Below, piece by piece: positions 56,178 to 64,000 of a DNA stretch of 64,000 nucleotides. Position 1 is the first letter of the stretch. The number at the start of each line of letters is the position of its first letter. The translations under genes and the position numbers were made by a program. This DNA is from Helichrysum umbraculigerum. Its lineage: Eukaryota; Streptophyta; Magnoliopsida; Asterales; Asteraceae. The stretch spans positions 14,771,501 through 14,835,500 of the forward strand of contig CATIUR010000001.1 of assembly GCA_949592205.1 (NCBI GenBank). The letters run 5' to 3'. A model generated the notes under the pieces. It was not told the DNA's origin, ran no database searches, and saw only the letters and a list, made by a program, of their open reading frames with translations.

Positions 56178-59100
56178 CTACGTGAGATTGATCATACCAA
56201 TATTAGTTATCAAAAATGTAAATCTTCCTACATCAAATGCTTTTGTAAAAAGATCTGCAAGTTGATTATCAGTATGAATTTTAAAAATATGAATCAATCT
56301 TTTATCATAACAATCTCTTATAAAATGATATCTGATTTCAATGTGTTTGGTTTTTGAATGCTTAACTGGATTCTGAATGATACTAATAGCAGAAGTATTA
56401 TCAATATAAATAGGAGTGTTCATGAAAGTCAAACCATAATCCAGCATTTGATTCTGAATCCAAAGAACCTGTGCACAGCAACTTGATGCTGCAACATATT
56501 CTGCTTCTGCTGTAGAAGTGGAAACTGTGGTTTGCTTCTTGCATTGCCATGACACTAACCTATTTCCAAGAAATTGACATCCTCCACTAGTCGATTTCCT
56601 ATCCATATTCTCACCACCATAGTCACTATCTGTGAATGCCTTTAGCTCAAAATCTGATCCTTTAGCATACCAAAGGCCCAAGTCTGGTTGACCTTTCAAG
56701 TATCTAAAGATCCTCTTCACAGCATACATGTGTGACTGCTTTGGATTGGTCTGATATCTAGCACAAAGACACACTGCAAACATTATATCAGGTCTGGATG
56801 AAGTTAAATACATCAATGAACCAATCATTGACCTGTATAAGTGCACATCTACTTCCTCCCCCTCAGGATCAGAATTAAGATGTTTATGTGCCTCCATGGG
56901 AGTGCTAGCTACCTTCACGTCTTTATAACCAAACTTATTCAAAATATCTTTCACATACTTCCCTTGGTTAATAAAGATTCCATCTAACTTTTGCTTGACC
57001 TGCAATCCTAAAAAGAATGTGAGTTCACCCATTGAACTCATCTTGAACTTCTTATGCATTAAATCTTCAAACTCTTTGCACAATGAATCCCTTGTAGACC
57101 CGAAAATAATATCATCAACATACACCTGTACCAGCAATATATCTCTTTGAACCCTCTTGGTAAACAATGTCTTGTCAATAGTACCTCTCTTGAATCCATT
57201 CTTGAGCAAGTACTCAGATAGAGTATCATACCAAGCTCTTGGAGCTTGATGTAATCCATACAATGCTTTCTTCAATCTGCACACTCTATCTGGATATGTT
57301 GGATCTTCAAACCCTGGTGGTTGGCAAACATACACCTCATCATCAATTAGACCATGAAGAAAAGCACTCTTCACATCCATTTGATAGACTTTAAAATCCT
57401 GATAAGATGCATAAGCTAAAAATAATCTAATAGCTTCTATTCTAGCAACAGGGGCAAAGACATCATCATAATCTATGCCTTCTTCCTGTGTGTACCCCTG
57501 TGCTACCAACCGAGCCTTATTCTTGATCACTATTCCTCTTTCATCTCTCTTGTTCTTAAAGATCCATCTTGTGCCTATAGCTTTCTTTCCTTTTGGAAGA
57601 TCAACCAAATCCCACACATCTTGCAGTTTGAATTGCAACAATTCCTCCTGCATAGATTCAATCCAGCTTGGATCTTTGAGAGCCTCCACTGCCTTCTTTG
57701 GTTCCATCTGTGAAAGAAAACATACATATAATGAAGTATGTACATCTTCTTCTCTTACCTTGGTTTGGTGTCTTGTCTGAACAGGAGTCATAATATCACC
57801 AATAATCAAATCCAAGGAATGATCTTTATGAACCACATATTTAGATGTAGAAGTATCCAGTAGTTCTCTTTCCAAATTAGAACCCAAAAGATTATCTATC
57901 TCAGAGTCTGAAAAAGACTCTCTTTCCTCTCTTTCCTTTGATGGCTTTGGAGTTGCTTCAGAATCTGACAAAGAAGTCCTTTCCAAAACTTGAAATGGAG
58001 GACTTTGTTCAACAAATTTTGGAGAATCGTGCTCTCCTTCTGAATCATGCTCTGAAACTATATGAGAACTCTTTGAACCATTTTCTGTTGGAATTGAACC
58101 ATCTTCATCCTTTGAACCATTTTTGCTACTTGACCCACTTGAATCATCTGAAGGTTCATCTTGCTCTAACTGGAATACTTCTGGAGGATCTGGAGACCAA
58201 ATAGGAAACAAGACATACTTCAAGTCATCCTTTTTAGTTTGACTTGAGGTTGATTTCCCATCTTTACCTGCATCATTACCTGCATCTGTACCTGCATCTG
58301 TACCTGCACTAATAGACAAATCTGGATATCTAAAAGCATGGGTTAGTGCATCAATATCAAACAAAACTTCTGGACCTTTTCCTTCTACATTTGATGTATG
58401 TTCATTAAAGGTCACATCCATGGTCTCTTCTATGATCCTAGTCCTTTTGTTAAATACTCTATAAGCCTTGCTTTGAATAGAGTATCCAACAAATACACCC
58501 TCATCTACCTTACTCTGAAACTTACCAAGATGATCTCTGGTATTTAAGACAGTACAAGGACATCCAAATGGTTTTAAAAAGCTAACCAAAGGTTTTCTTT
58601 TAAAGAATAACTCATAGGGTGTCTTGTTATGAGGTTTAATAATCAAAATCCTATTCAAAACATAACAAGCAGTGCTAACGGCCTCTGCCCAAAAGGACAT
58701 TGGTAGTTTAGCATCTGCTAGCATGCTTCTAGCAGCCTCAATTAGTGTCCTATTCCTCCTCTCAGCTACTCCATTTTGTTGTGGAGTCCTAGGTGCACTA
58801 TACTGTCTTTCTATACCTTTATCCTCACAGAACTTATTCATCTCATGATTCTTAAATTCTGTCCCATTATCACACCTGATGATCTTAACCTTTTGATTAG
58901 TTGAATTCTCAATCCTAGTTATGAATGATCTAAGTATTTCACCTGTCTCATCCTTAGTCCTAAGAAAGAACACCCAACTCATTCTAGAGTAATCATCAGT
59001 TATTACCAAACAGTAAGATTTCTTCCCTTGACTAGCTACATTGGTAGGGCCAAACAAATCCATATGTAACAGGTGTAAGGGAGTGGTATTGGTATTCACA

Positions 59101-59234
59101 AGCTTGGTCTTATAAGAGGTCTTGTGTTGCTTGCCTTTGAGACATGCTACACAGTGGTCACTACATTCAAATAACTTTTCAGGTAAGCCTCTCACTAGCT
59201 TATTCCTAACAAGTTTATTCATGGTCTTGAAATT
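56178..59234 (-). CDS. S1 pol, integrase to RNase H
   Basis: About 1,018 codons continue from the integrase zinc region (KTMNKLVRNK ... CSDHCVACLKGKQH) through the integrase core (HMDLFGPTN; CDNGTEF; Glu in VAERRNRT), a Ser/Asp-rich linker, Copia RT (WIFKNKRDERG; MDVKSAFLHG; YVDD near 57,112-57,123) and RNase H (DSDYGG, STAEAEYVA, DNTSAI). All catalytic motifs are intact. The 5' part is on the far side of the solo LTR at 61,525, and the frame is continuous when that LTR is removed. The protein copies RNA and integrates cDNA. Codons beyond 59,234 in the open frame belong to the LTR. Confidence 0.92.
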   Translation of the reverse strand, partial: NFKTMNKLVRNKLVRGLPEKLFECSDHCVACLKGKQHKTSYKTKLVNTNTTPLHLLHMDLFGPTNVASQGKKSYCLVITDDYSRMSWVFFLRTKDETGEILRSFITRIENSTNQKVKIIRCDNGTEFKNHEMNKFCEDKGIERQYSAPRTPQQNGVAERRNRTLIEAARSMLADAKLPMSFWAEAVSTACYVLNRILIIKPHNKTPYELFFKRKPLVSFLKPFGCPCTVLNTRDHLGKFQSKVDEGVFVGYSIQSKAYRVFNKRTRIIEETMDVTFNEHTSNVEGKGPEVLFDIDALTHAFRYPDLSISAGTDAGTDAGNDAGKDGKSTSSQTKKDDLKYVLFPIWSPDPPEVFQLEQDEPSDDSSGSSSKNGSKDEDGSIPTENGSKSSHIVSEHDSEGEHDSPKFVEQSPPFQVLERTSLSDSEATPKPSKEREERESFSDSEIDNLLGSNLERELLDTSTSKYVVHKDHSLDLIIGDIMTPVQTRHQTKVREEDVHTSLYVCFLSQMEPKKAVEALKDPSWIESMQEELLQFKLQDVWDLVDLPKGKKAIGTRWIFKNKRDERGIVIKNKARLVAQGYTQEEGIDYDDVFAPVARIEAIRLFLAYASYQDFKVYQMDVKSAFLHGLIDDEVYVCQPPGFEDPTYPDRVCRLKKALYGLHQAPRAWYDTLSEYLLKNGFKRGTIDKTLFTKRVQRDILLVQVYVDDIIFGSTRDSLCKEFEDLMHKKFKMSSMGELTFFLGLQVKQKLDGIFINQGKYVKDILNKFGYKDVKVASTPMEAHKHLNSDPEGEEVDVHLYRSMIGSLMYLTSSRPDIMFAVCLCARYQTNPKQSHMYAVKRIFRYLKGQPDLGLWYAKGSDFELKAFTDSDYGGENMDRKSTSGGCQFLGNRLVSWQCKKQTTVSTSTAEAEYVAASSCCAQVLWIQNQMLDYGLTFMNTPIYIDNTSAISIIQNPVKHSKTKHIEIRYHFIRDCYDKRLIHIFKIHTDNQLADLFTKAFDVGRFTFLITNIGMINLT

Positions 59235-61529
59235 TGTAACACCCCCGAAATTCACTGTTTTGCGGAAGCATACATGGGTGTTACTAATCAATATACAAAG
59301 CACAAGATATACAGCAAACGACCTCTAAATGAGACGTTTTGTAAATTAGTTACATTCCATAGATATAATGTTTGAAAACTTAGTGTTTTCGTATACAAAA
59401 TGTAGTTTCCCCTAGAGTCCACGCGTATAGCGGGAGATTCTATTACATAATCGTAATCTACAAAAGATAATGCTAAGAATCTCCGTTAATGCAGTTGTGT
59501 TGAAATCATGCGACTCTAGCTAAAATCCTGGAGTAATCCTACTCCATCCGGGTACCTGAGAAAACATGCTAAAAAGTGTCAACCAAAAAGGTTGGTGAAT
59601 CTCACAGGTTTGTAAATAATATCGGCTTTGAACACGAGATTTCATTAGTAGTACCCGTAGGCGTAAAATCAGCCATTGCAATCCAGCAATCGTAAATTCA
59701 GTATTTGCAATCCAGCAAATGTAAATAAATAAGTTTATACCGTTGCCATGAGGCTCATAATCGAAGCTTAACCCGTAATAATATGTTTGCTCCCGTGACA
59801 TGCTCGTAAGTGAGCAAGCATCAGTAACGAATAAGTTGTCACCCGTTTATACGTGTAAATCGGTACGTGGCAGCGCTACTGCCCCGGGTGGGGAGGGTCA
59901 TTTCCCTAATGGATCCATTAACTACTGTTCGCGCTTAAGTCCATAACTAACGATATATGATGGAGAGACTTCTGTAGATAGTAACAACTCATGCAATTCC
60001 GTTTGGTATAGTAAACAGTTTAGTACTTGTGTTCAAGAAAAAGTAGTAGCATGTATCTCCCCCAATAAGATAAAACAGTAAAAGTGGGGCCGTAAGACTC
60101 ACCTGAGTCTTTGCAAGTACGTTTATATCAATAAACGAGTAAGTAATATCAACCGTAGGTTCTCCGAACCCGTAACCTTCAAATGCCTAAACATATAAAT
60201 TTAAGTAAGTAGATGTCTCGCAAGACCATCTAGGCTAGTTGTTTACACAACTCATTATGTCCAAGTGTTTGTTTAGTAATCCGTTTGTAGTTTGAAAACA
60301 AATATGGCCCGTTGGTGACGGTTTGTAATAATGATTCAAAGTGTTATCATTTATAACGCAATTTAGTGTAATTGTAATAGAAAGTATGTTCTATGACGTT
60401 TGTTAAGTCGTATGACATAAGTATTTGAAGTTGTGTAAGTTCGACACTTAGTAAAATCTGACTTTTCAAGGTTCTGGTTTGTGCGACGTAGCATGCGACG
60501 TAGCATGCGACGTAGGGTGCGACGTAGGCAGGTACGTCGCATGATGCGACCTTCGTAAATCAATGCGACGTAGGAGGCGACGTTAAAGTCTACGTCGCTA
60601 TGTGCGACGTTGAGAGGTGTAATGCGACGTTTTGAGCTACGTCGCAGATAGCCCAGCGTCTCTGCGACGTAGCGGTCTGATCGGAATTTGGTGGCCGGAA
60701 AATCGGTCGAAAAACTTCCGTTAGGTCCAAATCTTTTACCCAACCCATTTTTGGACATTTTAAGCATATATAAACCATAAAAACGTAAAAATGAGCAAAA
60801 ACGGAGAGTTTCGGGTTTTGTCGGAAACTTACAAAATGTCATCAAGAAAATCCGAAAAGATGGAAAGGTAGATCGTGATGCCGTGGTTCTTTTATTCCAA
60901 AGGAGTGGTATGATTCGGCGTCATTTCGTGGTGTTATTTTGTGATTTTGTAAGGTGGTGGTGGTTTTGTTAGTTGAGAGAAAAGAAAGGAAGAAAGAGAA
61001 AAGAAAAGAGAAAGTGAAAAGAAAAGAGAAGAAGGTGGGAGGTTAAGCCTCCCATTTTCAGTCCGCGCCTCCGTGCTCCGTGCGGTGTTCGTTTCCCCCG
61101 TCGTTTAAACGTTATATTTTTAAAAGGTGACGGGAATATTTTAATGAAATACCTTGAAATTAATTATAAAAACATTTGTCGAAGTATTAAAATTTTTAAC
61201 TTGCGTTTAATACGTATTCGCTAAATTATTTAAAATGTCGTCGCGATATTATAATCAACGTTTGTTCGCTGTGTATTTTATATAATAAAATACGTTCTCA
61301 TTATTTAGGTAAGTTTCTGTCACCAACGTCCAAGTAACTGTGTCGGACTCCGTCCGGTTAATTCGTACGATTAATCCAAATCGCGTAAGTACACACATAT
61401 ATATATAATTCACCTTATATATATATATACAAATAGAGTCTGCAATTAGTCCTATTACATACTAATTACAACTAGTTACAACTAATTAGGCATAATTAAT
61501 TATCCTAATTTAGCAGGTGTTACAAAATT
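59230..61529 (-). mobile_element. Solo LTR (E1/E2-related), TSD AAATT
   Basis: The LTR (59,235-61,524, 2,290 bp) starts TGTAACACCTGC and ends GGGGGTGTTACA on the minus strand, with AAATT on each side. It resembles the E1 and E2 LTRs in its first 80 bases, the GCCCGTTGGTGA block (60,307), the AGGTGAGTCTTACGGCCCC block (about 60,085-60,105) and overall layout. Its 3' end contains no ORF of note. Removal rejoins the integrase HHCC region of S1. Confidence 0.92.
60483..60672. repeat. GCGACGTAG / CTACGTCGC array in solo LTR
   Basis: Units GCGACGTA start at 60,483, 60,495, 60,507 and 60,519 (exact 12-bp steps), followed by further direct and inverted units (ACGTCGC near 60,534, 60,602 and 60,640) to about 60,672. 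The core ACGT palindrome and CG content stand out. It is in the same slot as the GCGACACT array of E2 and the TTGAC array of E1. Confidence 0.88.
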
Positions 61530-62003
61530 CAAGTGACACATCCTCCTATGCCATAGTTCAGATTCAGATACAGTAGCTTTAGAAATGAGACAGTTAACAT
61601 TTTGAGATTCCATCTTGTTTAAATCACTACAGTATACATTATCCTTTCTTGGAACTCTCATTAAAATCTTATCTTCAGGTATTTTGAGTTTTTCAGAAAG
61701 TATAAGGCATTCTGTGTCAGTGAAATATACAGGATTTTGCTTATCTGTGATTTGACTCACACTAAGCAAATTGTATCTCAATTGCTCAACATAATAAACA
61801 TCATTGAAAGTGAGCTTACTGCTTTTTACCTTACCTTTACCTGTGATTTTACCTCCTTTAGGATTGCTTCCAAATGCTACATCTCCTCCAGAAAACGCTT
61901 TAAAGTCCTGTAGCTTTTTCCTGTCTCCAGTCATGTGTCTTGAACAGCCAGAATCAATATGCCATAAGCTTGGTGGCTTGCCCTGCACATATATGAGAAA
62001 AAC
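61525..62003 (-). CDS. S1 pol N-part: protease and GAG-pre-integrase
   Basis: The frame carries the protease motif IDSGCSRHMTGD (about 61,930-61,960), the family block ITGKGKVKSSKLTFNDVYYV, and the pre-integrase zinc half-site LWHRRMCHLNF, ending at the solo LTR. It is offset by one frame from the end of gag (62,006), and no good ATG of its own is evident, so expression needs frameshift, splicing or readthrough. I start it after the gag stop. Confidence 0.85.
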
Positions 62004-62005
62004 AG

Positions 62006-64000
62006 TTAGTTTTTCTTGGGAACCCAAACCAATTTGGCTTTGGGTTTCCCTTGAGCACCATTGACATCAACCCTTTTGACAGTGATTGATCTCAGTGCTG
62101 CATTGGTTTTGGACACTTCAGATTTACACTCATTTTTATGTCTCCAAAAACAATCAATTTTAGACCTGACAGGGGTTAATGGTTTGACAGGGGTCACCTT
62201 TAAGTTTGTATTGATTACCCTGGCAGTGGTAGCTTTACTTGGTATAAACATTCTTTTGAAATGTTTAATACCAGCAGAGGTACCATGCCTGACAGTGGTC
62301 AAACCCTCCCCTGTTTGTGTCTTGCCTCTGTTAGCCGTTGACAGGGGCACTGCTGTAGCATTAACAGGGGCTGCAGCCTTGCCTCTGTTAGGCTTATTTA
62401 TCAACACATGACCTGTACCACTGTTCCTATTATTTTTAGGATTGTAGTAACAGTCCTGTTGAAGATGATTATATCTACCACAAATAAAACATGACTTTCT
62501 TTTCACACATTCAAACCCATTACCCAACCTTTGTGAAACCAATTGGTTCCAATTTCTTTGATTACCCCTGGGAATGGATTTATTCACATTACTTGCAGTA
62601 TGTAACTCAGACTTCTTTGATTTACATGTACACTTATCACACTCAGATTTCAACTTGTCTTTTGATTCAGTATTGACCTTTTTGTGTACGTACCCTAAAC
62701 CTGAACTAGCCTTGTTGGTTTTCCTGACTTGATCTAACTGAGCCTTTGCTTTCTCAACAAACATCTTTTTACCCTCTTCTAGTTTAGTACTATTAAGTTC
62801 AGAAACTAGACCAGTAATAGACTTAACACTACCATCCACAGAATTACCACTAGATGAGCTATCACTATCACACTCATCTTCCTCAGTCCAATCAGATACC
62901 TCAACTTTATCAAAATTCACATTATCATCACAATTAACAACTGGATCTACCTTTTTAACCTCCTCAGACACACCTACCTTAAGTGTTTCTAAAACAAAAT
63001 CACTTTTAGGTGGGAAATAAGTATGATTATAAGGTGGAGGAACAGCATTAAGGTTGTAACCTAATCCAAGTTTTAATTTATCATGAATTTGAGACTTGAT
63101 TAAGTTTTGAACACCTTTTGAAACATTTTCCAACTCATCAACTTTCAATTTTATTGACTCCTTATCAGAAATTGCCTCAGCCAACTTAGCACTTAGCATA
63201 TCAACTTTTGTTTGTAAAGCTTTCTTTTCCCAATTTAGATACTTAACATCTAAGTGAAATTGAGATTCATTCTTTTCATAAGCTTTTATCTGATTTTCTA
63301 AGTTTTCAATAGCTAAAGTGGCATGTTGACTCTTTTCCTTACAAGCTTTTAATTCATTACACACAACCATATTATGATCCCTATAAAATTTAACCATTTT
63401 CTTACATGCAGGAGAACATAATTTAGATTGTACCTCATATGGAATGTCTGAAGACTCTGGTTCTTCTGTGACAGCCATCAAAGCTTGATTCTGAACTACA
63501 AGCTCTTCTTGGTCACTCCAGTCAAATCCTCCCATTCCATCTTGAGCAACCAATGAATCTGAAGTGGTGTTCTGAACAGGTACCAATCTTCTTTGTGGAG
63601 CAGAATTATTTCTCATAATACCATTCTGAGATCCTCCAGCCTGTGTGCTCTTGCATTCTCTAGCAAAGTGTCCCATCTTGTGACAATTGAAACACTCCAC
63701 CTTGCTCTTGTCAAAACCAGCTACACCATCTCTCTTGTAAGAAAAGTTTCTGTTCCCAGACCTCTGCATAAACCTCTTTGCCCTGATTGTAATCATGGCC
63801 ATTTGCCATCTTAAATCCATCTCTTCCAGGTCCTCTTCACTAACCTGCTCCAAATCTTCTGTAGTTAATGAAGAATTCACATGGCTTGCAAAGAATGCTT
63901 CCAATACATTATCATTAGCACCATATGTGCTACAACTACCAGATTCACCAACAGAAACAAAAGCAGCATTGTTAGAGCTACCATTGGACTGTTTCAATGC
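62006..64000 (-). CDS. S1 gag, 5' end outside window
   Basis: The frame is open to the right edge, so the N-terminal capsid part is missing here. It holds one knuckle CFNCHKMGHFAREC (about 63,660-63,700), a long coiled-coil segment (about 63,080-63,420), an acidic Ser-rich patch, a Cys-rich stretch (CDKCTCKSKKSE), a second CX2CX4HX4C (CFICGRYNHLQQDC, about 62,450-62,490), and a basic Thr/Val-rich tail ending AKLVWVPKKN and TAA. Two separate knuckles with a coiled coil between them fit large SIRE gags. RNA packaging and particle assembly are the expected roles. Confidence 0.88.
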   Translation of the reverse strand, partial: ALKQSNGSSNNAAFVSVGESGSCSTYGANDNVLEAFFASHVNSSLTTEDLEQVSEEDLEEMDLRWQMAMITIRAKRFMQRSGNRNFSYKRDGVAGFDKSKVECFNCHKMGHFARECKSTQAGGSQNGIMRNNSAPQRRLVPVQNTTSDSLVAQDGMGGFDWSDQEELVVQNQALMAVTEEPESSDIPYEVQSKLCSPACKKMVKFYRDHNMVVCNELKACKEKSQHATLAIENLENQIKAYEKNESQFHLDVKYLNWEKKALQTKVDMLSAKLAEAISDKESIKLKVDELENVSKGVQNLIKSQIHDKLKLGLGYNLNAVPPPYNHTYFPPKSDFVLETLKVGVSEEVKKVDPVVNCDDNVNFDKVEVSDWTEEDECDSDSSSSGNSVDGSVKSITGLVSELNSTKLEEGKKMFVEKAKAQLDQVRKTNKASSGLGYVHKKVNTESKDKLKSECDKCTCKSKKSELHTASNVNKSIPRGNQRNWNQLVSQRLGNGFECVKRKSCFICGRYNHLQQDCYYNPKNNRNSGTGHVLINKPNRGKAAAPVNATAVPLSTANRGKTQTGEGLTTVRHGTSAGIKHFKRMFIPSKATTARVINTNLKVTPVKPLTPVRSKIDCFWRHKNECKSEVSKTNAALRSITVKRVDVNGAQGKPKAKLVWVPKKN

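Larger units (their letters stand above)
49159..64000 (-). mobile_element. S1: SIRE/Maximus-type Copia element, partial
   Basis: On the minus strand the window holds most of gag, the gag-pol junction, pol, an intergenic spacer, a long extra ORF, the polypurine tract and the 3' LTR. The 5' LTR and the start of gag are past the right edge. The extra ORF after pol is characteristic of the SIRE lineage. Two solo LTRs (52,567-54,542 and 59,235-61,524) interrupt it, otherwise all frames are open. It is inserted in the A+ 3' region; the left flank GACCT is the expected duplication. Confidence 0.9.

Overview
This window is plant nuclear DNA made almost entirely of nested LTR retrotransposons. I found no host gene, tRNA, rRNA or CRISPR array. 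The Tekay-type chromoviruses, Athila-type Ty3/Gypsy elements and a SIRE/Maximus-type Ty1/Copia element fit a eudicot. Family resemblance from memory suggests Asteraceae, but no host gene is present to confirm it. The names E1, X, E2, Z1, T2, Z2, T3, A+ and S1 are my own labels.

Left part (1-15,888). E1 (minus strand; leader, iMet primer-binding site and a 2.9-kb 5' LTR) runs off the left edge. It sits in a truncated LTR (X), which sits in the 3' LTR of E2. E2 is a decayed Tekay-type chromovirus on the minus strand (5,127-14,645). Its pol is split by a 2.06-kb solo LTR with a CTCCT target duplication. Its truncated 5' LTR abuts a SIRE-like Copia fragment (14,646-15,888).

Middle (15,889-40,408). 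Z1, an Athila-type 3' LTR plus 3' region, interrupts the Copia fragment. T2, a chromovirus 3' end, interrupts Z1. Z2, an Athila element with 3' LTR, 3' region, env-position ORF and pol, interrupts T2. Z2 is split by T3 (24,262-36,224), a complete and apparently very young Tekay chromovirus. T3 has LTRs of 3,094 and 3,088 bp, a CAAAT duplication, an iMet primer site, one 1,474-residue gag-pol ORF, and an extra 207-residue ORF upstream of gag that looks like a tail-anchored membrane protein.

Right part (40,409-64,000). A+ is a plus-strand Athila-type element inserted in Z2 pol. It has an LTR, a tRNA-Asp-like primer site and an Athila ORF-1-like gene, but no gag-pol; an unrecognised 489-residue ORF occupies that place. 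S1, a minus-strand SIRE-type Copia element, is inserted in the A+ 3' region and runs off the right edge with gag, pol and a long extra ORF. Two solo LTRs interrupt S1 (target duplications TCCAT and AAATT), and removing either restores the host frame exactly.

Across the window, several LTR families carry short CG-containing or palindromic arrays at fixed positions, often with about 10- or 21-bp spacing. These arrays, the gag-less A+ element and the T3 upstream ORF are the most promising undescribed features. The insertions nest up to seven deep, which gives a checkable prediction of what lies beyond each window edge.
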